Under the pieces are notes generated by a model. The model had not been told where the DNA came from. It saw only the letters and a program-made list of their open reading frames with translations, and searched no databases. The position numbers and the translations under genes are program-made. Source: Hoeflea marina (lineage in GTDB: Bacteria; Pseudomonadota; Alphaproteobacteria; Rhizobiales; Rhizobiaceae). Taken from it: a stretch of 64,000 nucleotides of DNA. Positions 8,512-17,007 of this stretch are shown one piece after another. Each line of letters opens with the position of its first letter. Positions within the stretch are counted from its first letter, which is position 1. The stretch is from NCBI RefSeq assembly GCF_003182275.1, contig NZ_QGTR01000001.1, positions 186,001 through 250,000 on the forward strand, in the 5' to 3' direction.

Positions 8512-10062
8512 TTGGGCAATGACGACATGATGGTGGCGACAGCAACAGATCGGATTTTTCGGCGGGCTACCGACAGTGTCGAAAACGGGTTCCATCTGGT
8601 CATGGATGACGGTGACGGCGGTCGGGGTGACTGGCGCACCGCCTGCTGGATCGCGCCTTCGAGGGCGAAGGTCGAGGCGGCGCTGACGCGGAAACCCGAA
8701 GCCGACATCTGGATTGCCTGCGGACGCAGCGTGGCCGTGGTGATGGTCGCAGCCGACCGGCGCGCAGCGGTGGAGGCCGAGTTGGGGCGCACCGGGCTTT
8801 GCCGCCGCCAAGCCGATGGCAGGCTTGCCCTTGTCTATGCGGCCGCGGGACCGATTGTCTGCCACAGGTCGCCGGACATCGAAGTGTTCGGCCTGGCCTC
8901 GCGCGTCATAGCCTATCGCCGCGATGACGGCCACTCAGGCGACGGCGGCTGGCTTGAGGGCGGCCCCGACCGCATTCCGGTCTCGCGGCTGCCGGCCATA
9001 AGCAATGCCGAAATTCGCCGTCTCTTCGAGCGCCCGGACGATCTCGGGGCCGTGTCTGCTTCATCGGCCATGGCGCTCAGAATCGACCGCAGCTATCTCG
9101 TCGACTGGCTGTCGTCCCGATCCTGGCTCGCGTCGCAACTCGCGCTTCGGCTGCGCAAGGGACGCAGCCAAACCCGCGCGATTTCGATCGGGCGCCTTGC
9201 GCCAAGTATCCCCGCCACCTCGCGTGGACTTGTCACGGCGCCGGTGAGCACTTCCGAAGCCAATCCCGGTCCGGGATTGCCCTCCGGGCCGGCTCAAGCT
9301 GCGCCCGGCGCCGGCTTCTTTGCCGATCTTGCGCCGCAGGTGGCGGCAAACGGCTACAGCGTCGTGCCGGTCATCGCCCGCGGCAAGAAGCTGCTCGAAC
9401 GCAGCCACTGGCGGGCGGGCTGTTGCGACATCGCCAGTGCCGACGACGTGCAGCGCATCGCCGGAAGCCATCCCGGCGCGGGTGTCGGCCTCGGATGTGG
9501 CTCTTTTGTTGCGGCCGTCGACATCGATGCCCGCGTTCCTGAGCGAGCGGATGCGATGGAGGCGGTGGCCCGCGAAGCCCTTGGCGATACGCCGCTGCTG
9601 CGCATGGGCCGATGGCCGCGCCGGGTGCTGCTGTACAGATGCCGCGAGCCGGTCGTCACCGTCCGCTGGCAGGATCTTGAGGTCCTGGGTCTGGGCTGCC
9701 ATGTTCTGGCCTATGGTATCCACCCGCGTACCGGCAAGCCCTACACCTGGGGGGCTGCGGGCGAACCTGCGCGCACGCCGATTGCCGAGTTGCCATGCAT
9801 CGGCAATGAGGACGTCGAGCGCTTCATGCGCGGCGCCATAGCCCGGTTTGGCGGAAGCGACGAGCCAGTCTTTGGTCTTGACCCGCGCAATTTCACGCCG
9901 ATCGTGTCCTCGCTCGGCAGTCTCGCCCGTCTGCTGCTCGGCTCGCTGGTCCGCAACCGCGCGCAAAGACGCGCCGCTGCCGCGCGCCTGATAGCAGGGC
10001 GTTACTACAACACCGGCACCGGGCTGGCGATCGAATGGCTGCCCGCCGACAGCGCCGGCTGA
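8512..10062 (+). CDS. Tandem primase/polymerase (PrimPol)-like domain protein
   Basis: A roughly 516-residue protein. The TTG at 8512 is favoured by ggaggg just upstream; the first ATG is at 8527. The second half (about 270-445) resembles the bifunctional DNA primase/polymerase N-terminal domain: NGYSVVPVIARGKKLL, FVAAVDIDARVPE with a DxD pair, and HVLAYGIHPRTGKPYTW. The first half (about 25-175) looks like a decayed copy: VAVVMVAADRR where the DxD should be, then IEVFGLASRVIAYRRDDG. No helicase domain follows. It sits just upstream of a glycosyltransferase in what looks like an insertion in a conserved block. The family assignment is moderate and the role unknown. Confidence 0.65.
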   Translation: MGNDDMMVATATDRIFRRATDSVENGFHLVMDDGDGGRGDWRTACWIAPSRAKVEAALTRKPEADIWIACGRSVAVVMVAADRRAAVEAELGRTGLCRRQADGRLALVYAAAGPIVCHRSPDIEVFGLASRVIAYRRDDGHSGDGGWLEGGPDRIPVSRLPAISNAEIRRLFERPDDLGAVSASSAMALRIDRSYLVDWLSSRSWLASQLALRLRKGRSQTRAISIGRLAPSIPATSRGLVTAPVSTSEANPGPGLPSGPAQAAPGAGFFADLAPQVAANGYSVVPVIARGKKLLERSHWRAGCCDIASADDVQRIAGSHPGAGVGLGCGSFVAAVDIDARVPERADAMEAVAREALGDTPLLRMGRWPRRVLLYRCREPVVTVRWQDLEVLGLGCHVLAYGIHPRTGKPYTWGAAGEPARTPIAELPCIGNEDVERFMRGAIARFGGSDEPVFGLDPRNFTPIVSSLGSLARLLLGSLVRNRAQRRAAAARLIAGRYYNTGTGLAIEWLPADSAG

Positions 10063-10129
10063 CGACAATTTGCCGGCGTCGAGGTCCCCGGTGCTGCAAT
10101 CCAAATGCTCCAAACCAAGGTGAGCCGTC

Positions 10130-11056
10130 TTGCTGCCACGCATCTCCATCATCACCCCCACCTACAACCGTCGCGAAGCACTGCTGCGGGCCATCGACAG
10201 CGTGCGCTCCCAGAGCGTCGGGGTGCATGAGCACATCATCGCCGATGACGGCTCTACCGATGGCACCGAGGCGGCTGTGCGGGCGCTCGGCGACAGCCGG
10301 ATCGTCTATCACCGCCTGCCGGAGCGAAGCGGCGCCAATGCCGCCCGCAACGCCGCCATTGCGCTTGCGCGGGCGCCGCTGACCACGCTGCTGGATTCCG
10401 ACGACCTCTACCTGCCGCACCGGATCGAGACCACGCTTGCGATCTTCGAGGGCGATCCGGAAACGACCGTGTCGATCAGTTCCTTCCGCACAGAGGGCGC
10501 GGGCCGCGAGATCGTCAATGTCAATCCGGCAGGCTTTCTGGCGCCCGCGGATCTGGAACTCGCGGTGATGGCGCAGGTGATCTACATGGCCGGCACCTCG
10601 CTCACCATGCGCACCGAAGCGCTGCGGGCAGTGGGCGGGTTTGATGCAAGTCTTCCGCGCTACCAGGACGGCGATCTGCTGCTGCGGCTGGCGCGCAGCC
10701 ACGGCGCCCGTCTCTCAGGCACCATCGACTGGGTCAAGACCATCTCGGGCGACGCGATCACCGCGTTGCAACCCGCCGTCCCCGCCTATGCCGCCCTCTA
10801 CCGCAGCAATCCCGGCTATCCCGAGCGGTTTCCCGAGATATTCCGCTACATGATTGCCCGCGCCGTGCTGGCAGACCTGATGCGGCTGCGTCCTGACCTG
10901 GCCCTGCGTTCGGTGCGCGCCAGCCGGAAGCCGCCGCTCAATTGCTCGATCCGCGACCTGATTTGCGGATACAGATCGGGAAAGCGCGAGCGTCGGCGCG
11001 CCCGCGCCGAAATCAGGCGAAAACTCGCGGCTTCCGCGGCCAGACATGACGCGTAG
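10130..11056 (+). CDS. Family 2 glycosyltransferase
   Basis: A 308-residue GT-A fold enzyme. The TTG start at 10130 is supported by aaggtga six bases upstream. The nucleotide-sugar domain shows SIITPTYNRREALLRAIDSV, IIADDGSTDGT and the metal-binding LLDSDDLYLP. The second half includes GGFDASLPRYQDGDLLLRLA, the usual acceptor-side ED-like motif. The C-terminus is strongly basic (GKRERRRARAEIRRKL). It probably transfers a sugar to a surface polysaccharide or protein at the cytoplasmic membrane; donor and acceptor are unknown. It follows the PrimPol-like gene by 67 bp and may share its transcript. Confidence 0.88.
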   Translation: MLPRISIITPTYNRREALLRAIDSVRSQSVGVHEHIIADDGSTDGTEAAVRALGDSRIVYHRLPERSGANAARNAAIALARAPLTTLLDSDDLYLPHRIETTLAIFEGDPETTVSISSFRTEGAGREIVNVNPAGFLAPADLELAVMAQVIYMAGTSLTMRTEALRAVGGFDASLPRYQDGDLLLRLARSHGARLSGTIDWVKTISGDAITALQPAVPAYAALYRSNPGYPERFPEIFRYMIARAVLADLMRLRPDLALRSVRASRKPPLNCSIRDLICGYRSGKRERRRARAEIRRKLAASAARHDA

Positions 11057-11155
11057 GCGGCCGTGCCGGCGCCGCGGGTGACGTGTGGCGCCGCGTGTCG
11101 CTGAGAACTGCCCGGACCGGTTGGGGTTGACGGGTGCTCAGACCGCTGCCGCCGC

Positions 11156-11920
11156 TCACGCGGCGCGTTCGTCCGGACGCAGCGTCAGCACCGAAACGCC
11201 GGTCGCGGTGACCGCGACCGTGTGCTCGAACTGCGCCGACAGCGAGCCGTCCCTGGTGACCACGGTCCATCCGTCAGCCTCGGTCCGCACGCTCCTGCGA
11301 CCGCGGTTGAGCATCGGTTCGATGGTGAAGACCATGCCCTCGCGCAGGGCGAGACCGGTTCCAGGCCGTCCGAAATGGGTGATCTGCGGCTCCTCATGCA
11401 TGTCCCTGCCGATGCCGTGGCCGCAATATTCGCGCACCACGGAATAGCCGTTCTTCTTTGCGTGCCGTTCGATCGCCCAGCCGATGTCCCCGAGCCGCGC
11501 GCCGGGACGAACGGCCCTTATGCCCATCCACAGCGCCTCGTAGGTGGTCCGGACCAGCTTCCTGGCGGCGGGATGCACCTCTCCGACGAGATAGGTCTTG
11601 CTGGAATCGGCGATGTAGCCGTTCTTCTCGAGCGTGATGTCGAAATTGACGATGTCGCCGTCCGCAAGCACGCTCGACGGCGAAGGGACTCCGTGGCAGA
11701 CCACGTCGTTGACCGAGGAATTGAGCACGAAGCCGTAGCCGTACTGGCCCTTGCTGGCGGGGCGGGCCTGGAGCTCTTCGACGATGAACCGCTCGACCAT
11801 CTCATTGATCTGCAGCGTCGAGCGCCCCGCGAGAGGCGTACGATCCAGAAGTTCGAAGACGGAGGCGAGCAGCCGTCCGGATTCGGCGAGCAGGGCGAGC
11901 TCGCGCGGCTGTTTCGTCAT
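11156..11920 (-). CDS. map: Type I methionine aminopeptidase, coupled to a ParD-like gene
   Basis: From the ATG at 11920 this is a 254-residue type I MetAP removing N-terminal methionine. All metal and catalytic residues are visible: H76 (CHGVPS), D94 and D105 (NFDITLEKNGYIADSS), H168 (YCGHGIGRDMHEEP), E201 (FTIEPML) and E232 (AQFEHTVAVT). The start codon overlaps the stop of the upstream ParD-like gene as ATGA, so translation is probably coupled. Most rhizobia have another, housekeeping map elsewhere, so this is likely an accessory paralogue. I cannot see from sequence whether it acts as the toxin of a pair. Confidence 0.93.
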   Translation of the reverse strand: MTKQPRELALLAESGRLLASVFELLDRTPLAGRSTLQINEMVERFIVEELQARPASKGQYGYGFVLNSSVNDVVCHGVPSPSSVLADGDIVNFDITLEKNGYIADSSKTYLVGEVHPAARKLVRTTYEALWMGIRAVRPGARLGDIGWAIERHAKKNGYSVVREYCGHGIGRDMHEEPQITHFGRPGTGLALREGMVFTIEPMLNRGRRSVRTEADGWTVVTRDGSLSAQFEHTVAVTATGVSVLTLRPDERAA

Positions 11921-12129
11921 GCCGCGCTCGCCTCCGTCGCCTGGGCGCACACGCCGGCTGACGTGAGTTCGCGGTCCATGATCTCGATGAAGCTGAGCGT
12001 CGGATTGGTCTCGCAAAGCATCCCGAACTTGATCCAGTAGGCGGCCTGCGCATTGATCGAGCGGCATGACACCTTGCTCGCCCTCCGCAATTGGTCGTGC
12101 AGGTCGTCGTCTATGCTGACAATGCCCAT
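11917..12129 (-). CDS. ParD-like antitoxin-family DNA-binding protein
   Basis: A 70-residue protein starting MGIVSIDDDLHDQLRRASKV. The ATG at 12129 has GGAGAG six bases upstream; an ATG at 12141 lacks this. It belongs to the ParD-like family (ribbon-helix-helix related), small proteins often encoded beside methionine aminopeptidase or other enzymes. The N-terminal strand and following helices fit an RHH fold. It overlaps map by 4 bp and is preceded by nested inverted repeats that look like its own operator. The family call is fairly good; antitoxin activity is inference. Confidence 0.75.
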   Translation of the reverse strand: MGIVSIDDDLHDQLRRASKVSCRSINAQAAYWIKFGMLCETNPTLSFIEIMDRELTSAGVCAQATEASAA

Positions 12130-12136
12130 GATGCTC

Positions 12137-12164
12137 TCCATATGATTCGTATATGGAACATATA
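12137..12164. promoter_or_regulatory. Nested inverted repeats, likely operator of the ParD-like/map pair
   Basis: Two overlapping perfect inverted repeats: TCCATAT (12137-12143), 7-nt spacer, ATATGGA (12151-12157), and TATATG (12150-12155), GAA, CATATA (12159-12164). They lie immediately upstream of the preferred ParD-like start, where an autoregulatory RHH protein would be expected to bind. The local AT-richness also suits a promoter. Confidence 0.6.
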
Positions 12165-12236
12165 AAAGCGGCGCATGAATTCAAGGGCCGGCGCTTCATC
12201 CCGGCTCGGTGTCCCGGTCGCGCCCGCTCGGGCGCG

Positions 12237-12269
12237 AAAAACCCCGGGCCGCAAGAGCGGTCCGGGGTC
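12237..12269 (-). terminator. Rho-independent terminator of the OmpA-family gene
   Basis: Read on the minus strand, a strong GC stem (ACCCCGG-CCGC pairing with GCGG-CCGGGGT, 12241-12268) is followed by a run of five T. It lies 25 bp beyond the stop of the OmpA-family gene. Confidence 0.85.
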
Positions 12270-12292
12270 TGTGATCGTCGAAGAGCCTGGCG

Positions 12293-14296
12293 TCAGTTGG
12301 CGGCGATGGGCGTCACCAGTGGCGTGATGCGGCGGATGGCGACCCGTCGATTGAGCTTCTCGGGCTTCTCGGTCCGGACCTTGAGATACTGCTCGCCGTA
12401 GCCCTGGGCCACCAGGTTTTCCGGCGGGATCCCGAACACGCCGGTCAGCGCTTCCGCAATCGCTTCCGCACGCTTGTCGGACAGAAGCAGATTGGCCTGA
12501 TCCGTGCCGACCGCGTCGGTGTGGCCTTCAAGCAGGAAGGTCTCGGCGGGATTGCGGTCCAGAATCTCGGTCATGGCGCTGGCGACATTGCTCAGGCTCT
12601 CGATCTGGTCCTCGGCGATGGTCGCCTTGCCGAAGTCGAAGGTCAGCGTGTCCATGTCGACGCGGCGCACCTTGTCGCGGATGCGGGAGGACTGGCGCAC
12701 CTCCTCGACCGAGTAGAGCCGCTCGACCCGTTCGACCGGGGGCTCCATGAGGAAGTCGAGATAGTCGCTCTGGTCGGCGTCCGTGGCATCGAGGATGTAG
12801 TCCTCGATCGGAATCGTCAGCCGCAGCGGCGGCAGGTCGCGGCCCGGATCCTGATAGGCGACGCGTTCCTCGCGGTCGTAGCGCGGATTGTAGGACAGCA
12901 CGATCTCGCGACCGTCCGGCATGACGCGCGAACGCTGGATGACGTCGCCCCAGCGGTTGGTGATGGTCACCAGCTCGACGCCGTTCGGACGAACGATGAC
13001 TTCGCGGGTGCGGCCACGGGGAAGATCCTCGTAATAGACCTCGTCCCTGGCGCCGCGCATGCGCTGGTCGTCGCCTCCACGGACGATGATCCGGTTGTTG
13101 AACTGGAAGATCACGCGGTCGCCGTCCCGCTTGACGACTTCGCGGTCGTCGCGGCGGTCTTCCCGGTCAGGACGGTCGCGCCGACGCTCGCCGGTGCTCT
13201 CCTCGGCAAGCGGATTGGGCGCCTTCTCCTGGCGTACGTCGGCCGAGATGGCGGCCTGCGCTTCGGCGTCCGTGCTCGGCGGCGGAGCGGCGGGCTCTGC
13301 AGGGGCCGCAGCCTGGGCAGGGGCAGGGGCGGAGCCATCCGCGGCGGCCGGAGCGGGCTCTTCCTTGGCGCTGTCGAGAACCGGCGCGCCATTTTCCACC
13401 GGCAGCGTGGCTTCTGGCGTCACGGCGATGGTCGATTCAGTCTGTCCCCCGGCGGGCGCAGCTTCGGCGGCGGGCTCGGCGCCGGGCGCAGGTGCTTCGG
13501 CGGCGGGCTTGGCCTCAGGGGTCGGCGCATCGGCGGCGGGCTTGGCCTCAGGCGTGGGAGCCGTCTGCTCGGCTGCGGGCGCTCCATCGGCCGGCGCGGC
13601 TTCCCCGGCCGGTGCTTCGGCTGCGGGAGTCGGTGCGTCTGCTGCAGGCGCTTCCGCTTCCGGCACGGCTTCGGCGGCCGGAGCTTCAGGCTGCGGCGCT
13701 GCCGGCGCCTCTGCTGCAGGCGCCTCCGGCTGTGCTTCGGGAGCGGTCTCTACCGCAGGGGCCTCGGCGGGGGCTGCTTCCGGCGCGGGAGCTTCCGGAG
13801 CGGGTGCTTCGGCGGCAGGCGCTTCGGGCGCAGGCGGTGCTTCGACAGCAGGGGCCTCCGGCTGGACCTCGGGAGCAGGCGCTTCCGCCTGCGGCTCGGC
13901 GGCGGGCGCCTCGGGGGCGGGCGCCTCCGCCTGCGGCGCGGGAGCTTCCGGAGCGGGTGCTTCGGCGGCAGGCGCCTCAGGCGCAGGCGGTGCTTCGGCT
14001 GCAGGGGCGGAAACGGCGCTCTGCGCGGCCGCAAGTTCGGCCTGAGCCTGGGCGACTTCCGCCTGGGCTGCCCCGACGTCTCCACCGCTGGCCTGGGCCT
14101 CTGCGAGCTTCGCCTGGGCGGCGGCGAGGGCGGCTTCAGCCTCCGGCACGCTCACCTGCACGCGGTCGATCAGCCGGGCAAAGCCGGCGGACTCACTGCT
14201 GGAGACCTGCGGTCGGACGGGAAGGGCGATGGCAATGCTGGCGCTCGTCACCAGCGCGATGGCGCTGGAAGCAAGCAGTCGGGAAGAAATTCGCAT
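12293..14296 (-). CDS. OmpA-family outer membrane protein with long Ala/Pro/Glu-rich region
   Basis: A 667-residue exported protein. A signal peptide (SSRLLASSAIALVTSASIAI) is followed by a helical Ala-rich stretch (about 45-95). Then come nearly 300 residues of imperfect PEAPAAEAPAPEA repeats, an Arg/Asp-rich segment (RRRDRPDREDRRDDREV), a middle domain, and a C-terminal OmpA peptidoglycan-binding domain (about 545-660). The OmpA domain shows LTFDFGKATI, LEGHTDAVGTDQANLLLSDK and LVAQGYGEQYLKV. It should tether the outer membrane to peptidoglycan, with the Pro-rich part as a spacer. The order OmpA-aat is usual in rhizobia. Spacer length is likely variable between strains. Confidence 0.9.
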   Translation of the reverse strand: MRISSRLLASSAIALVTSASIAIALPVRPQVSSSESAGFARLIDRVQVSVPEAEAALAAAQAKLAEAQASGGDVGAAQAEVAQAQAELAAAQSAVSAPAAEAPPAPEAPAAEAPAPEAPAPQAEAPAPEAPAAEPQAEAPAPEVQPEAPAVEAPPAPEAPAAEAPAPEAPAPEAAPAEAPAVETAPEAQPEAPAAEAPAAPQPEAPAAEAVPEAEAPAADAPTPAAEAPAGEAAPADGAPAAEQTAPTPEAKPAADAPTPEAKPAAEAPAPGAEPAAEAAPAGGQTESTIAVTPEATLPVENGAPVLDSAKEEPAPAAADGSAPAPAQAAAPAEPAAPPPSTDAEAQAAISADVRQEKAPNPLAEESTGERRRDRPDREDRRDDREVVKRDGDRVIFQFNNRIIVRGGDDQRMRGARDEVYYEDLPRGRTREVIVRPNGVELVTITNRWGDVIQRSRVMPDGREIVLSYNPRYDREERVAYQDPGRDLPPLRLTIPIEDYILDATDADQSDYLDFLMEPPVERVERLYSVEEVRQSSRIRDKVRRVDMDTLTFDFGKATIAEDQIESLSNVASAMTEILDRNPAETFLLEGHTDAVGTDQANLLLSDKRAEAIAEALTGVFGIPPENLVAQGYGEQYLKVRTEKPEKLNRRVAIRRITPLVTPIAAN

Positions 14297-14528
14297 GGGG
14301 CGTCTCCAAGTGTTTCACGCTTCAAGCGCGACAGGCAGTTTCCTGGCGCGCCATCACGTCCATTCAATGGCAAGTTTCCGGCGTGGCGTTGCACGCGGAA
14401 GCATCCCGTCCACCTCCTGAACGTCCGCATCGCCGAATGGTTCCGGAATATGAGGGCCGCGAAGCCGCACGCCTGCCGATGAGTGCGCGGAAAGCGGGCG
14501 CCGGCGCGGGCGCGCAAGCGGCTTCTGT

Positions 14529-15143
14529 TCAGTCGAACGGCCGGTCGGGGCCGTCAAGAGCCGCGTCGAGCATCCGGTAATAGGCGTCCCGCGGCACGTC
14601 GATGGCACCGAAGCGCTTGAGGTGATCGGTGGTGAACTGGGTGTCGAGCAGCGTGAAGCCATTGCGCTTCATCCGCTCGACCAGATGCACCAGGCACACC
14701 TTCGAGGCGTCGGTGACGCGCGAGAACATGCTTTCGCCGAAGAAGGCCTGCCTGAGCGACACGCCATAGAGCCCGCCCACCAGCCTGCCGTCCTGCCAGG
14801 CCTCCACCGAATGGGCGTGGCCGAGCCGGTGCAGGCTCGTATAGAGGTCGGTGATGGTGGCGTTGATCCAGGTCGAGGGCCTGCCCTCGACGGATTCGGC
14901 GCAAGCCGCCATCACCGCCGGGAAGTCATGGTCGAACCGGATGTCGAAGGGCGCACGGCGCACCGTCCGGGCAAGGCTCCTGGGAATGTGGAATGCGTCG
15001 AGGGGAATGACGCCGCGGGTCTCGGGTTCGACCCAGAACAGCTCCGGATCATTCGCCGATTCGGCCATCGGAAACAGCCCCGCCGCATAGGCGCGGAGCA
15101 GGAGTTCCGGTGTGATCGGCGGAGGCGAGGATGTCCGCCCCAT
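14529..15143 (-). CDS. aat: Leucyl/phenylalanyl-tRNA-protein transferase
   Basis: A 204-residue protein of usual Aat length. Diagnostic stretches are [60 protein letters not shown] and FFGESMFSR. The enzyme adds Leu or Phe to N-terminal Arg/Lys of proteins, feeding the ClpS/ClpAP N-degron pathway in the cytoplasm. It follows accC by 42 bp on the same strand; a strong hairpin fills that gap and may reduce read-through. Confidence 0.96.
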   Translation of the reverse strand: MGRTSSPPPITPELLLRAYAAGLFPMAESANDPELFWVEPETRGVIPLDAFHIPRSLARTVRRAPFDIRFDHDFPAVMAACAESVEGRPSTWINATITDLYTSLHRLGHAHSVEAWQDGRLVGGLYGVSLRQAFFGESMFSRVTDASKVCLVHLVERMKRNGFTLLDTQFTTDHLKRFGAIDVPRDAYYRMLDAALDGPDRPFD

Positions 15144-15150
15144 GGTCAGG

Positions 15151-15176
15151 TCCCGGATCGGGCGAACGATCCGGGA
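15151..15176 (-). terminator. Strong hairpin between accC and aat
   Basis: Perfect 10-bp arms TCCCGGATCG (15151-15160) and CGATCCGGGA (15167-15176) with a 6-nt loop, inside the 42-bp accC-aat gap. No T-run follows on the minus strand, so it may attenuate or stabilise the accBC message rather than end it. Confidence 0.45.
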
Positions 15177-15185
15177 GCCATGGGT

Positions 15186-16535
15186 CTATTTCCCGGCTTT
15201 GTCGGCAAGGAATTTTTCCAGCCAGTGGATGTCGTAGTCTCCATTGGCGATGTCCGGGTTCGCCAGCAGATCGCGAAACAGCGGCAGCGTCGTGCTGATG
15301 CCGTCGACCACGAACTCGTCGAGCGCGCGGCGCAGGCGCATCATGCATTCCACCCGTGTGCGGCCGTGCACGATCAGCTTGCCGATGAGGCTGTCGTAGT
15401 AGGGCGGGATCTTGTAGCCCTGGTAGACACCGGAATCGACGCGCACGCCCAGTCCGCCGGGCGTGTGGTAGTGGGTGATGGTGCCGGGCGAGGGGACGAA
15501 GGTGCTCGGGTCCTCGGCATTGATGCGGCACTCGATGGCGTGGCCGGAGAACCGGATCTCGTCCTGCGTGACCGACAGGCCGCCGCCCGAGGCGATGCGG
15601 ATCTGCTCGTTGACCAGATCGATGCCGGTGATGGCCTCGGTGACGGGGTGTTCGACCTGCAGGCGGGTGTTCATCTCGATGAAGTAGAAATTGCCGTCCT
15701 CGTAGAGAAACTCCACCGTCCCGGCGCCGCGGTACTTAAGCTTGCGCATGGCGGCCGCGCAGATCTCGCCGATCTCCGAGCGCTGGCTGACATTGAGCGA
15801 GGGCGAATTGGCCTCTTCCCAGACCTTCTGGTGGCGTCGCTGCAAAGAGCAGTCGCGCTCGCCCAGATGCACCGCGTTGCCTTCACCGTCGCCCATGACC
15901 TGGACCTCGATGTGGCGCGGATGGGCGAGATATTTCTCGATATAGACGGCTTCGTTGCCGAAGGCAGCGCCCGCTTCGGAGCGCGCCGTGGAGAGGGCTA
16001 TCGACAGTTCGCCGACATTGTTGGCCACCTTCATGCCGCGGCCGCCGCCGCCGGCGGTGGCCTTGATGATGACCGGAAAGCCGATCTTGGTGGCGATCTC
16101 GACGGCTTCCTCGTCGGTGCGGATCTCACCCACAGAGCCGGGAACCACCGGAATGCCAAGGGCTTCCGCGGTTTTCTTCGCGGTGATCTTGTCGCCCATG
16201 ATGCGGATGTGATCGGCCGTGGGGCCGATGAAGGTGATGCCGTGGGCATCGAGAATATCGGCGAACTTGGCGTTCTCGGACAGGAAGCCGTAGCCCGGAT
16301 GAACCGCATCGGCGCCGGTGATCTCGCAGGCAGCCACGATCTGGTGGATGTTGAGATAGCTGTCGCGCGACGGCGGCGGACCGATGCAGACGCTCTCGTC
16401 GGCAAGCCGCACATGCATGGCATTGGCATCGGCGGTTGAGTGGACCGCCACGGTGGCGATGCCGAGCTCCTTGCAGGCGCGCAGCACCCGCAGGGCAATC
16501 TCGCCCCGGTTTGCAATGAGGATCTTGGAAATCAT
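15186..16535 (-). CDS. accC: Acetyl-CoA carboxylase, biotin carboxylase subunit
   Basis: Starting at the ATG at 16535 (MISKILIANRGEIALRVLRA) the product is 449 residues, the standard AccC length; a GTG at 16547 would add four residues. ATP-grasp features include the glycine-rich loop KATAGGGGRGM, the EMNTRLQVEHPVTE motif and GHAIECRINAEDP. It carboxylates the biotin on AccB using ATP and bicarbonate, the first step of fatty acid synthesis. The start lies 13 bp after the accB stop, so the two are one operon. Confidence 0.97.
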   Translation of the reverse strand: MISKILIANRGEIALRVLRACKELGIATVAVHSTADANAMHVRLADESVCIGPPPSRDSYLNIHQIVAACEITGADAVHPGYGFLSENAKFADILDAHGITFIGPTADHIRIMGDKITAKKTAEALGIPVVPGSVGEIRTDEEAVEIATKIGFPVIIKATAGGGGRGMKVANNVGELSIALSTARSEAGAAFGNEAVYIEKYLAHPRHIEVQVMGDGEGNAVHLGERDCSLQRRHQKVWEEANSPSLNVSQRSEIGEICAAAMRKLKYRGAGTVEFLYEDGNFYFIEMNTRLQVEHPVTEAITGIDLVNEQIRIASGGGLSVTQDEIRFSGHAIECRINAEDPSTFVPSPGTITHYHTPGGLGVRVDSGVYQGYKIPPYYDSLIGKLIVHGRTRVECMMRLRRALDEFVVDGISTTLPLFRDLLANPDIANGDYDIHWLEKFLADKAGK

Positions 16536-16548
16536 CACCTGTGCCACC

Positions 16549-17007
16549 TTATGAAATCACGATCATCGGCTCGCCGTATTCCACCGGGTGTCCGTCGCTG
16601 ACCATGATTTCGGTGACCTTCCCGGCGCGCGGCGAGGCGATCTGGTTCATCGTCTTCATGGCTTCGATGATCAGGATGGTCTGGCCTTCCGTCACCGACT
16701 GGCCGACCTCGATGAAGGGGCGGGCGCCCGGCGCCGGCGACATATAGACCGTGCCGACCATCGGCGCGGGCACGACATTTCCGGAGGGCGCGGCCGCCGG
16801 AGCGGCCTCTGCCGCAGCGGCGGGCGAAGGTGCCTGGGCCTGTGGCGAGGCCATCGGCGCCTGCACATATTGCGGCGTGCCGGCGCGCGAGACGCGGATG
16901 CGCAGATCGTCCTGCTGGACCTCGATTTCCGTCAGATCGGTCTCGTTGAGAATATTGGCCAAATCACGGATCAGGTCCTGATCGATCCCCGGTTTTCTTG
17001 TTGCCAT
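16549..17007 (-). CDS. accB: Biotin carboxyl carrier protein of acetyl-CoA carboxylase
   Basis: From the ATG at 17007 (MATRKPGIDQDLIRDLANIL) the product is 152 residues. The N-terminal helical region is followed by an Ala/Pro-rich linker (about 60-80). The C-terminal biotinyl domain has the biotin lysine in EAMKTMNQI and the family thumb region MVGTVYMSPAPGARPF. It carries carboxybiotin between AccC and the AccAD carboxyltransferase. In many rhizobia aroQ lies directly upstream of accB; it is absent here. Confidence 0.96.
   Translation of the reverse strand: MATRKPGIDQDLIRDLANILNETDLTEIEVQQDDLRIRVSRAGTPQYVQAPMASPQAQAPSPAAAAEAAPAAAPSGNVVPAPMVGTVYMSPAPGARPFIEVGQSVTEGQTILIIEAMKTMNQIASPRAGKVTEIMVSDGHPVEYGEPMIVIS

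Noticed and set aside
8485-12290. Insertion as an integrated phage or transposon
   Set aside because: No integrase, transposase, direct terminal repeats or tRNA target are visible; the PrimPol-like gene alone is not enough.
13250-14050. Pro/Ala repeats in the OmpA gene as a DNA-level tandem repeat element
   Set aside because: The repeats are irregular at DNA level and stay in frame, so they are protein composition rather than a separate element.
12521-14482. Long open frame of 653 codons on the plus strand across the OmpA gene
   Set aside because: It is the shadow of the high-GC repeat-rich OmpA gene; its translation is low-complexity Gly/Arg and has no ribosome-binding site.
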